From: Sciurus carolinensis
Taxonomy: Eukaryota > Chordata > Mammalia > Rodentia > Sciuridae
Length of the DNA: 64,000 nt
NCBI RefSeq assembly: GCF_902686445.1
Contig: NC_062215.1
Coordinates: 25,256,750 to 25,320,749, forward strand
Direction of reading: 5' to 3'
The translations under genes were made by a program, and so were the position numbers. Position 1 is the first letter of the stretch, and every line of letters begins with the position of its first letter. Positions 46,451 through 57,200 of this stretch are shown in pieces. A model generated the notes under the pieces. It did not search any database. It was not told where the DNA came from and saw only the letters and a program-made list of their open reading frames with translations.

Positions 46451-49303
46451 AACCCCCAGAAGTGTCCACAGTTCTTGCAGCCAAACTTAGATGATCCAAC
46501 TTTTTCACTGATCATGGCTTTTCTAACAAATCCAGGTGGTTTGTCCTAGCCTCCAAGGATAATGACAGCTTTTAGGTCCCCAAAAGCAGCCATGCCCTTT
46601 TGACTTTACTCTTCAGAAGTAGCTTGATTAGAGGGGGATGGAGAGAAACCCTCCTCCCATCCACCCAGTGTCGTGGACAAGAACCTTCTCTTCCAGCTAT
46701 AAACTGGTTTCCCCAGGCCCAGTACATTTCCATCCTTTCTCTCTTCCAGATATGTGTCTGGGCCTTGCCAAGGCACCCAGCGCCTACCAGCTGGGACAGG
46801 CCTCATCGCTCCTTTTATGTTCAGTTCTCAATCTCAGTGTTGCCAGAGTTCCAGAGCCGATGTCTCTTTTATAAAGAGAGACTTTATACACAAGCAGAGC
46901 TTGGAAGGGGTCAGCCAGAGGTGAATTTCTGGACAAGGGGCATTTTAAGCTGGGCTTGTGGTGGGGAGAGACACAGGGATCGAAGGAGGGAGGAGAGAGC
47001 AGAGCAGTGTTCCAGGAAGAAGCAGGAAAGAGTGGGCCATGGGAAGGTGACAGCAAAGGAGAGTCCCCATGTGGATGCCATATAAAGGGAGGCAGGGATG
47101 ATTCTGAGGAATCGGTGTGGAAGTGCATTAGTGCATGGTTGGTCTGCCAGTTCCACGAAACCCCAATCAGTCTCAGCTCGAGGTAACTTGCCTGGGTGAA
47201 CTAAGGAGCCTTGATTCCCAGTCATCATTTCAAACTCAGACCCTCTTCCAATCATTCAACAAACCTCAGTAATTCCCACAAGAGCCAGGCATGTTTGGCT
47301 TGGGAAAAGATCAGGGGGAAAGAAAAGGAAGGGTATCCTGCCCTCTACGATTTTAGAGTAGGAGAGAACACACACACAACTGCAATTTAAAGAAGAGAGT
47401 GCTAAATGTTCATAGGAATGCACATTAGTTATTCAGGCAAGGGAGAGGTAATGGGGTTGGGGGAGAAGGAATCTCTGCAGAGGTAGGAGAGAAGGAATTT
47501 GAGCTGGAACTCAAAGAATGGGAGGCAACAGAACTTACGTGGCACGGGGCGGCAACAATGAGCAAAGAGGGCACAGAGGAGGGCAAGGAACTCACATTTT
47601 CAGAGGGGGTGCTATTGATAAAGCAGGCCTTGTAGCCTCCCGCCACCTCCTCTCTCTCCCACTTAATGCCAGGAGCCACGGCACTTCCTAACAAAGTTTC
47701 CCACCCTATGAGAACCACCGGGCAGGTGTATGCGGCAAGGCTAGAAAGGGGCAGCCAGTCCGCAAGAGCCTTGGTTGTCGGAACAAGACATTTCTCCTTA
47801 GTAAGCAGTGCCCACTGAAGCTTCCTCAGTGAAGGGGAGGAGATCTGCTTTAGAAAAATGAAGTTTGAAGCACTTTGCGCTATAAATGGGAGACAGAGGA
47901 AGGGGTGGTGGTGGAATCACTTACATCTTCCTGTAACCTTACCCAGGGTGGATGTTCCACCCACGATTACTGGTGATGGTCAAGGGGAGGACCTAAGCAC
48001 AGGCCTCTGCTAATTACTGGAAAGTCCTATTAGAATGGCATTAGCTAAGTCCAGATTTGACCAGTGTTCTATCTTCTTTATTCAGCTCTCAGATAGACCC
48101 ACCTGGGATGGCCATCAACCTCCCCCAACCAGTGCACTTAGAAGTCACAGACATGAGGAAAATGACAAGCCCTTGAGGGTTTTTCTCTCCCCTCCCGTCC
48201 AGGGTCCATTGCCTTCTTAGCTTGCAACTCTCCAGAGGCTGAACAAGGGAACTATTCAGCCTGGCAAAAGGAGAGAGGGAGGAAGACACTTCCCGCTCTC
48301 TCCCTTCCCTGGCCAGGACAGGACATGGCTTAGGATCCAAGGCTCAGAGAATTGCAGCTGATAAAGGCCCATTGTGGCAGCCTCTGAGAAACCCAGAGGC
48401 CATCAGGGGGCTCTGGGGCTAAGAAGCCAGTTAACAGCTCTTGAACATTTGTGAAAAGAATTACTTGGCGGAAATCAAGGCAGAAGGAGACACCAGGGCT
48501 GCTGGACACTGGGATGTGCCTCTGCCACCCATGACAGGGAGACTAATGGCAAAGCCAGCAGGAGACCTGGCCTGTCTGCTACCCAAAAGGCTGACCTGGG
48601 ACAGAAGGAACCCAGATGCTGTACTGGGCAGCATTTCAGCTCAGGGCTCCCCCACAGACACCTGGAAGATGAAACCCAATCTCCCCACTGAATGCAGGAA
48701 ACACAACGGACTCTTTAAAAAAAGGCCAGGGAGGGGGGGCAGTGGAGAGAGGAGCCTCCTGCCCCTTCCCCCAAAGGGTGTCCAAAGCAATAAACAGCAG
48801 GAAAGGAGGAGGGCTGCAGAGTGGAAGCCAGTCTGGAACTTATTTAGGAATTATGCTCTTTCTGCTCCAGTCTTTAGTGTGCTTGGAGTCCAGGCACCTC
48901 ATCATTCGCAGGCCTTGCCATCCTTACAGCAAAAACACACAAGCAGGAAGAGATACCCCGAGGCCTAGACAAGGAGGCTGGGTGAGGTGGCAGGGACATG
49001 CTGGAAGGGAGGCTTTGGTGGGAGCTCTGGGGTTCACAGAGGGTCAGGAGTCCATTACACTGCTGCCTGCTCTCAGGGGACCAGATCCTGCTGAGAGGCC
49101 TACCGTCTGCAAGACTGTTGGGAAAATTTAAATCCTCAGTTCTAACCCAAATCTGTGCATCTTTCTTAGCTCCTAGCTAGACCTGGCTCTTTGGGGGAGG
49201 AAATGCAGCATCTAGGCTAGGATGCAGCCTGAAGTCCTCTGAAGGGTCTCTAAGGCCAGGCAGTGAGCCCAGAGTTGAATCCAGAGCAAAGGTGAAGGCA
49301 TGG

Positions 49304-49510
49304 TTTTTTTGTTTGTTTTTTTGACTGGGGATTGAACCCAGGGGCACTTTACCACTGAGCTACATCCCCAACCCTTTTTTCTTTTATTTATTTTTTGCGA
49401 CGAGGTCTCGCTAAGTTGCTTAGGGTGTAAATGCTGAGGCTGATCTTGAACTTGTGATTCTCCTGACTCAGCCTCCCAAGACTTCAGATGCATGCCAACA
49501 GTGCCTGGCT
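49304..49510 (-). mobile_element. B1-ID composite SINE
   Basis: GACTGGGGATTGAACCCAGG and CTCAGCCTCCCAAGACTTCA. It is the last SINE before the PHB1 3' end. Confidence 0.9.
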
Positions 49511-50084
49511 GCATGCTTCTGATTGTTCCTAAAAAGCCTGAGGTGGATGGCTGGCAGTTATTTTTCAGTCCTAGGTCTGCTCTCCTCCACCAAACAAAAC
49601 ATAAAAATTTGGTCTCCTTAAAATGCTAAGGCGTTTTCATTTCCCACATCAGTCATGGTGAAGTAGAATGGTACCCTGAAGAACACCCCAGCCATCTGAT
49701 ATGTACGGAGATCAAACTAGAGGGCAGGGAGAACTATTGACGTGTACTTCGTGCCAAGGGCTTCCCTCCTGTCAGGGTGCTGCTGACGGAGGGCAGGCCC
49801 ACCCTGCTGGTCATCCAATACACAGAAGAAAGCTAACTAACTCATTTCCTGTTAACTCACCTCACAATAAACCTGTTACCATCACTGAGGATGGGATGGG
49901 CCTTCAGGATGGGTCTCAATTACGAACACAGAACAAAGTGCTTTCTGAAACCCAAGCACCTTTTTGCCTTGCTGGATATTCTGTCCCAGTTGGCGATACA
50001 AATATGAACACGCAAAAACTACTGGAACACTCTGTTCTGATCCCACAATTCCCACAAACAAAAAAACAAACCCATAGGACAGCT

Positions 50085-51031
50085 GGAAGATTTGGGTGTC
50101 ATTTATTGACAGTAGTTTACACACATTTGTTTTCTTCCCATGATTGTTTCCTTCGATGCACAGGCGCACAGCCTTCGAGAAGGGCAGTCTGAGCAGAGCA
50201 GCAGGAACGCACGATGCACACGTCTTTGGCAGGCATGCTTAGCCCCAGCAGGATGCAATCCTTCAAGTTGGAATTCCGTTGGGTATTTGAGAAGGACCAA
50301 GGTGGGGGGTGGAGAGGAAGTCTTCAACAGGACTTACATCTCGGTCCAGACCTCCTCTCTCACTATCCAAGTCCATCCCAGTTTTAGGACCCTGGGGGGC
50401 AGCAAAATCAGGCCCACCCACCTCAACAGGGGCAGACTCTTCAATCCATGCCCTGTTGACACACACCTGCTTCCGCTGGTCGCAGTTAGAGGGAATCAGC
50501 CTTATGGTAAGAGACAGACCACTTCCTCTCTGACCTTCCCCAGCACCTCTTCAGCTGCATCTGTGCAGGACAGGCTGGAAAGTAATCGAGGCCTGCCTTC
50601 CTGGTTCAGCTGTGAGTGCCATTGTCCTCAAATCTTCAATAAATGACAGGAGGGAGGCTATGCGGTCTATAGGTCTATGCGGGCTGCCAGCTGTGCTCCC
50701 CCATCCATCACGAACACTGCCCTGCTTTTCTTCTGCCAATTGCCAGTGCCTAGGCTGGAGCGCCAACAGGCCCTGCAGGACCCAAAGCCAGTCTGCGTAG
50801 GCACTTGGCAATTTTTGGTAGGGAGGTGGATAAAAAAGTAGATGGATGTGAGAAGAATGAAAGAGTTTCATTTGCTAATTAGAGATCTGAAGTGATTTTA
50901 CTTTTATTTCCTTCACTTTAAGCCAATCATGAAATTTCACAGTGATTTCTGGGGTGGGGGCAGAAGAAAGGTGGTGTTCAGAATTGGGGCTATGGCCCAG
51001 GTGGCCTGAGAAGGTGCAGGCAGGGCAACCC
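50085..51031 (-). other. PHB1: PHB1 3' UTR
   Basis: About 950 bases from the stop codon to just past the AATAAA signal, uninterrupted by any recognisable SINE, unlike the surrounding DNA. In human the PHB1 3' UTR has been reported to have growth-suppressing activity as an RNA (established knowledge); whether this copy does so cannot be seen here. The exact 3' end is inferred from the signal. Confidence 0.85.
50102..50107 (-). terminator. PHB1: PHB1 polyadenylation signal AATAAA
   Basis: The plus strand reads TTTATT, i.e. AATAAA on the gene strand, in the context CTGTCAATAAATGACACCC. Cleavage is expected 10-25 bases further on, near 50080-50092. It lies about 925 bases after the stop codon. 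Confidence 0.85.
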
Positions 51032-51244
51032 TCACTGGGGCAGCTGGAGGAGCACGGACTGCCCTGCCGGCAGGTAGGTGATGTTCCGAGAGCGTGAGAG
51101 CTGGTATGCAATGTCCTCGGCGGCTTCCAGCTTGCGCAGCTCAATCAGGCCATCACCTGCAGTGGCCAGGGAGTTGGCAATCAGCTCCGCTGCCTTGGAG
51201 TCACCCTCGGCAGAGATGATGGCTGCCTTCTTCTGCTGTTCAGC
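51032..51244 (-). CDS. PHB1: PHB1 exon 7, coding part
   Basis: 213 bases, [20 protein letters not shown] through [17 protein letters not shown] and the TGA stop at 51034-51032. The acceptor is TCTTTAG before 51244. It encodes the end of the coiled coil and the conserved C-terminus. The exon continues as 3' UTR to about 50085. Confidence 0.97.
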
Positions 51245-54200
51245 CTAAAGAGTGGAGACGAGAGTGACCAAACCTCAGGGTGCTGGATGTCAGACTAGAG
51301 CCTAGCAAGGATCAGGTTAGTGCAGGTTTCTGAAGGCACTCGGGGAACTTACCTTCCCGTTGTAACGGAGTTAACAAGCACAACGTCTACCCAACCTCCT
51401 CTTTCCTCTAATGCCCACTTATCATTGTAGGGCTATGCTTCTGTTGGCTATGTAAGTAGCTAACTCATTTCAAAGTTCTCATTAACATTACTAGCAATCC
51501 GATCCAGACAATTCTATTCTGAGCTGGGAGGATTCAAGGCCATGAAAAATGGAGGAAAAAAGAAAGGTGGAACCAATCCCCAGGCTCATCCTTCCCCAGT
51601 TCCAAGTCAAAACAACTTCCATCAAAACCAGTAGACTAGAGTTGGCCAGGAATGTAGCTCAATGGTAGAGTTCTGGTCTAGCACCTGAGGCCCTGGGTTC
51701 AATCCCCAGCACTACAAAACAGAACCACCACCAATAGAGCTAAGAAGGAGCAGCATGCATCCATGATTGCTAGGAGCTGCCTGGGAGCTCAGCTGGCACC
51801 TGCAATCTCCTTGGCTTGCCCTACCAACACCAACACATCTGTCTAGACATATGACCTTCAGAATGTGGGAGGAGAGTATAGCACTGAGCTTCTTTGAAAT
51901 CAACACTCTTTTTCTCTCTCTTGGTGCAGGGACTGAACTCAGGCCTTGCACATGTTAAAACAAGCACTATGTCACTGAGTTGCACACTTAGCCCAAGATA
52001 CAGTTTTGAAACTGATAGGCTGTTCATTTTCCAGCAAATGTTGTACACCTAGTACCACCAGGCAAAGTACTAGACTTGTTATAGGCTCTGGAGTCATGGA
52101 GGATATAAAGCAAAGCAAGTCCCTGCCCACATGAAGTTTACAGTCTCCAAAATTAAATCTCTTTCTTTTCCCTGACTTGAAAGACCAAAAGGTCTTAGAA
52201 TAGAAACACTAGTGCTAGAAAAAGGAACAGTAAATAAATACATCTTCACAAACATCAGAAAGACCAGGCTGCTAGGCCAATATACTGTGTTCCATCACAC
52301 ACTCTGACACATCTGGATGGATTTAGTGATGGAAAAACATCCAGTGACGATAGCACATCTGGTGCAATGTTTGATCTTTCTTACTGTCAAGTTTTCACTA
52401 TGTAACCATGCTTCAAAATGACTTCTCAGTGAAGCTGAAAATATTCCAGGAGTAACATTTTTATTTGTTTGAGAGTTTTTGATCTCAGGCACGTGGAAAA
52501 AAAATTACCCTTCAGTGATTTAGGAACATAACATCACATGTCCCTGACTAGCCCCCAAAGACTCTGCAACCAACTGCAGGAGCACAGTTCCTTCAATCCC
52601 TTTCCGATTATCCCGGAAGAAGAGATGACAGATGATGAATTTCCAGGCCACCCAGCAAACGGGAAAGCTGAGCAGAGGAGAAAGAGAAAGAGCCTCTTGC
52701 CATCTGGTTGAATGCTCACCTTTTCCACCACAAATCTGGCCCTCTCTGCTTCCTGCTGAGCCACCTGTTTGGCTTCCACCGCTTCTGTGAACTCCTTCCC
52801 AAAGGTCAGATGTGTCTAAGGGGAGAGAGTGAGCACAAGATGAGGCAGTGTAATTGCTCAGACAGGGTTGCTGGGAGGCCTCCCTGGCTGCTGGAAGGAA
52901 GAGGTCAGGAATGGCTCTAGCAGCTGGAGGCACTGGGAGACAACTTCCATCTCCAAATTCTCACCCACACTGAGTTTATACCCCAGAATCCTTGGCTGTC
53001 AACAATATCATGCACATTTCTGTCAAGCTCATTGTGACCAGCTCTCACAGAAAATGGCACCTGTGGCTCTTAATGGGGCCCATGGGCAACAAAAGGTGTC
53101 CACTCAACTGACCACCTCCCTAGAGGAGGAGATCTGTGAGTTCTAGGACCCCCACCACTGACCAGTGCTCTTCTAAGGCATCATCTTCTTTGATGCCTGT
53201 ATAAAGATCCAAGGGAGGCCAGATGGAAAAGTGAGCCCCTGAGAGCAGGGGATGCAGCCAGTTCCCAGGGTTCCAAGAGCTTGATGCTCTCTGCTTATGG
53301 ATTAACCAGTCCACTTCTTTTGCAAGCATCCCCACCACTAAACAGGAAGACGACAGAGCAAGATGGGGAGGACATCATGGTATTCCCAATATATGAGCGG
53401 TTCTGGTAAAGGGTTTAAAAGAAAGGCAAGGCAGGGAAAGCCATTGGTCCGGGTGAGGGTTTAAGTCTGATTAGCCACATACCTCCCCTAATCGAGTAAC
53501 AGACTTGGCTGAAGCAACTGTCTCTAATGATAGTGCAGATAATGGGAACAGATCTCAGAGATCCTAATGCCTACCCTAGAGCAATTTTCTTATTCATCCA
53601 ACTTATTGAAAAAGAAGAAACAAAGGGAATGGTTTTGCTATCAAATGCTATTTGTTTCATTTTTTTCTCCACTCTCCCAATCTCTGCTTTTTGAAAAATA
53701 AGCAGACTTAAACTTCTGAGAAGTAATCCTGGTAGCACTGTTTTCCAAAGCTCTCACACTACACTACTAACTCTTACACTGCAGCTGCTCTACTTTGCCT
53801 GATCCATTTCTGGACTTGCTTAAAGTTTGGATAAGAAAATACAATTCTGAGAAATGAAAAACTAAATGTATAATTAAGGAATAAAATTTCAAAACAGGCC
53901 AGCTGAGGGCAGCAAATTCCCCAGGAAATCTAATTTTCTTCTCACACCTCTTAGATATGGTTTCTTGTGGTCAGCCCACATTTCCCCAGAATGGAGTATG
54001 TGGTCAGAGTCAAGTAAAATGCCAAGTTTTCCCTAGGTTTTTACATAGTGAGCTTTCACAGCCAAGGTATTCAGGTTAACTAACAGCAAATGGGAAGAGC
54101 TTGAGGCAGAGGGGCCAAAGGCTGCAGCCTGGCATACTGCCAGTAGAGGGAGCCACACGCTCTTCCCCTTGGAGCAACAGAAGGTGGAGCAGGGTCCTGG

Positions 54201-57200
54201 CCCTCAAGAGTGAGGGTTGGCGATTTAGAGAATCACTGTTTAAACAGCTGTGCAGATGCCGAGGGGAAGCAATGCCTTTCCCTAGTGATGCACAGGAGAA
54301 CTCAACAGGAAACACTCTCACTACCCGAACAAATCACTCCAAATGATTTTTCCCAGAGAATCTAGAAACATGACCCCTTTCCCTCACCCTCCTCCACCTG
54401 AAATGCTATCCTGCCTGTATTGCTTTGTTTGAGTTATGACACTAAATGTCACATAAATACACAGACTATAATGTCTCTGGAGGTTAGCTTATGCCTAAGA
54501 GATGTCCCCTGTCCTCCATACCAGGCCCTGGCAAACAAAACCATTAATTTGCACTCTATCGCCTTTCAGTAGGGGTCCCCAGAACTTACTTCACAGAGAT
54601 TTAAACCCTAAGTGTTGGAAAATTCCCAGGTCAGGCTGGGAGGTCTGTGCTTGGGAGAAACACTACCAAGCTGTTTTCTGGTCTCCACCAGGCAGTTTCT
54701 TACTGTATCAAACAGGGTTAACAAGACATCACTTTTTGAGGAACTCTGGGGAATAGTCATAGTTTGGTAATTTAGAGACCATCTGGGGATGACCAGAGCT
54801 TATAAGAAAAATATGTGTGACGGGTAGATAAAGGACTGTCAACTGAAAACAGACCCAAGGAGACTGCTCACTCCTCAAGAAGATTCTGTGTTTTCAAGTC
54901 TCACATTTAGGAAAGTGGAAGGCAAGACTTAACCATGTCTACACAGAAACGAGCTGGTCACCAAAGAACCAAAACCCTTCCACTCAGACTCCCCAAGGAC
55001 CTTACCAAGGACACGTCATCCAGGATGAGCCCAAAGGTTGCTGCTCGCTCCGTGAGGTCATCGCTCACCTGCCTGGAAACCAGCTCTCTCTGGGTAATCA
55101 GTTCTCCAGCATCAAAGCGAGCCTGGTTTCAGAAGGACAGGATGAAAGCAGGTCAGGTTAATGATAAAGCAGAGAAGAATCTCGGCCACATCCCGACCCA
55201 CTATAGTCAAGTTCTTCCTGTCACTTAGCAATCTTTAGGGCATTGCTCTGGGCTCACAGCGAAGGTTCCATTCACTCACCACCACTGACTTGAGGATCTC
55301 TGTGGTGATGGATGGCAGCACACGTTCATCATAGTCTTCCCCAATGCTGGTGAAGATTCGAGGAAGCTGGCTAGCAACGGGTCGGAAAAGGATGCGCAGT
55401 GTGATGTTGACATTCTGCAAATCTTAGGGTAAGGAACAAATACTGTAGTTAAAACTAAAACCCATACAATGAATCAAAATAAATATAACCCAGGTTGGGG
55501 TTATGGCTCAATGGTAGAGCACTTGCCTAGCATGTGTGAGGCATTGCGTTTGATTCTTAGCACCACATATAAATGGATGAATAAAATAAAGGTCCCTCAA
55601 CAACAACAAAAAATAAATAAAATAAATAAATAAATAAATAAATAAATAAAATAAAACCCATGGGGGAAACAAATGGCCTTTTAAATGATCTTTCCCACCC
55701 CAAACTTGCTACAATTTATAAGCAAAATGGCTTTTAATAAGACCTTAGAAGGCATGGAGTAGGTATGCCTAGTTTCCTTGGCAGAGAACCCATACAGCAT
55801 TGCAGAGTTAGGAATGTCTGAAAGGATTCAATGATGACACCAGCTTTTCAGTATGTCCTAATGACCACTGATAAGAGCAGTTAAGATGGTATGTCTCATG
55901 GGTGCCATGAAATGTTTAGAAGACGGAACATTTTAAGATAAATGACAAGTCAATACCAAGAATTCTAGAATTAGGCCTTTCCAAGGTCTGGTGAACATGC
56001 CTAAGTCAGAGTTAACCTTGAGAGGTCGGTGTGGGTCTGGCAGAAACTGTACAAACAATTCACAGGCCTGAGCCCACTCTGTTGGTTACCAATTATGCAG
56101 CTTCTCATAGCCTTAGATAACCTGAGCTTATTTCCTTGTCTTAGAAGGGTGATGATGCAGGAATGTTTGGGAAAACTGGAGAAAACAGATATAAAAGCAC
56201 TCTGTCAAATGTGCAATAGACACAAGGGTTGTGAGTAGATCTGGTAAAGCATTTAAGAGAAGGCAGGTAAGTCACTGGCAGGGTGAGGTTTTAAAAGCCT
56301 GATTAGTCACAGATCTTACCAGGATTCAGGGGGAAATTAGCCCTTCCCTTAGACAAAGCAGGCCTGCGTGAAGCTATACACTGACACAGTTTATCTGTAG
56401 TCATCAACAATATGGACCAAGTGCCCAGGAAAGGAATCCTGACCTGGCCAAGAGAGGTGGGAAACTTATCAACATATACAAGCCCCTGATCTCAGGAGGT
56501 ACCCTTCAATAGTTTTTGAAATAGATACATAATTCATCCTCAGAACAACTACAGGACAGTACAGAAAGAAATCCTGAAGAGGTGGGAGGCTTAGAAGCAG
56601 GCTTTTAATTTAAATCTACTATAATTGCTTGTTCACTTGTCTGCCTTCCTGGGTAGATTGGACTCCTTCACGTCCTCTTTGAACTATTCCACTCTCCAAA
56701 ACAGTATCACGCCTGGCACAACCACAGTAAGCAAACATCTGCTGAAGAACAGCAGGGAGGACACCAAAATTTATCACGATAATAAAAACTAACTTCCCCA
56801 AGACCTTCCCTTCTTTGGAAGGCTGCTGTGCTCACCACTATATGGCCAACACTACTGTACCCTCTCCTCTTTATGTGTAGAAATGTCACAGTTGAACTGC
56901 ATGTGCAACTTTATTTGCTGTCTGTATACCTCTAAGGGTAGGGAGGGGAAAACTGGTGATGGCAGTTCATGTCAGGATCTGACTGGAAACCCAGTGGAAT
57001 GTTTCAGACACCAGGACTTCAGCCTAGGAGACAGCAACGTGAGGTCCACACTGTAGGAGCGGAGGCCACACAAAGTAAGACAAAGGGTAAGTCAGTTACA
57101 AAGGCAAACAGATGGCCACAGACAGGTTTAGATAGTCATTCTGGGGAACAAGAGCTGATGGGAAGGATCAACAGAGGGAGTAAAAGGCACACTTAGATTT

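Larger units (their letters stand above)
22810..50084. other. Intergenic region between ZNF652 promoter and PHB1 3' end
   Basis: About 27 kb without a supportable gene. Contents are ID and B1-ID SINEs, MIR and L2 fossils, one LTR-like repeat, an L1 fragment, a C2H2 zinc-finger pseudogene (32.1-32.4 kb) and several motif clusters (23.2, 28.2 and 41.6 kb). Long frames at 36.3-37.0, 46.6-47.1 and 48.4-49.0 kb look like chance. A non-coding RNA cannot be excluded from sequence alone. Confidence 0.7.
51245..52719 (-). other. PHB1: PHB1 intron 6
   Basis: Contains one plus-strand ID (51643-51720) and one degenerate minus-strand ID (51917-51995). Nothing else recognised. Confidence 0.9.

Noticed and set aside
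46600..47085. 161-codon plus-strand open frame
   Set aside because: No motif, and competing frames exist on both strands; likely chance.
48441..48968. 175-codon plus-strand open frame
   Set aside because: No known domain and low-complexity composition; likely chance.
50140..50646. 168-codon plus-strand open frame
   Set aside because: Antisense to the PHB1 3' UTR; no recognisable protein features.
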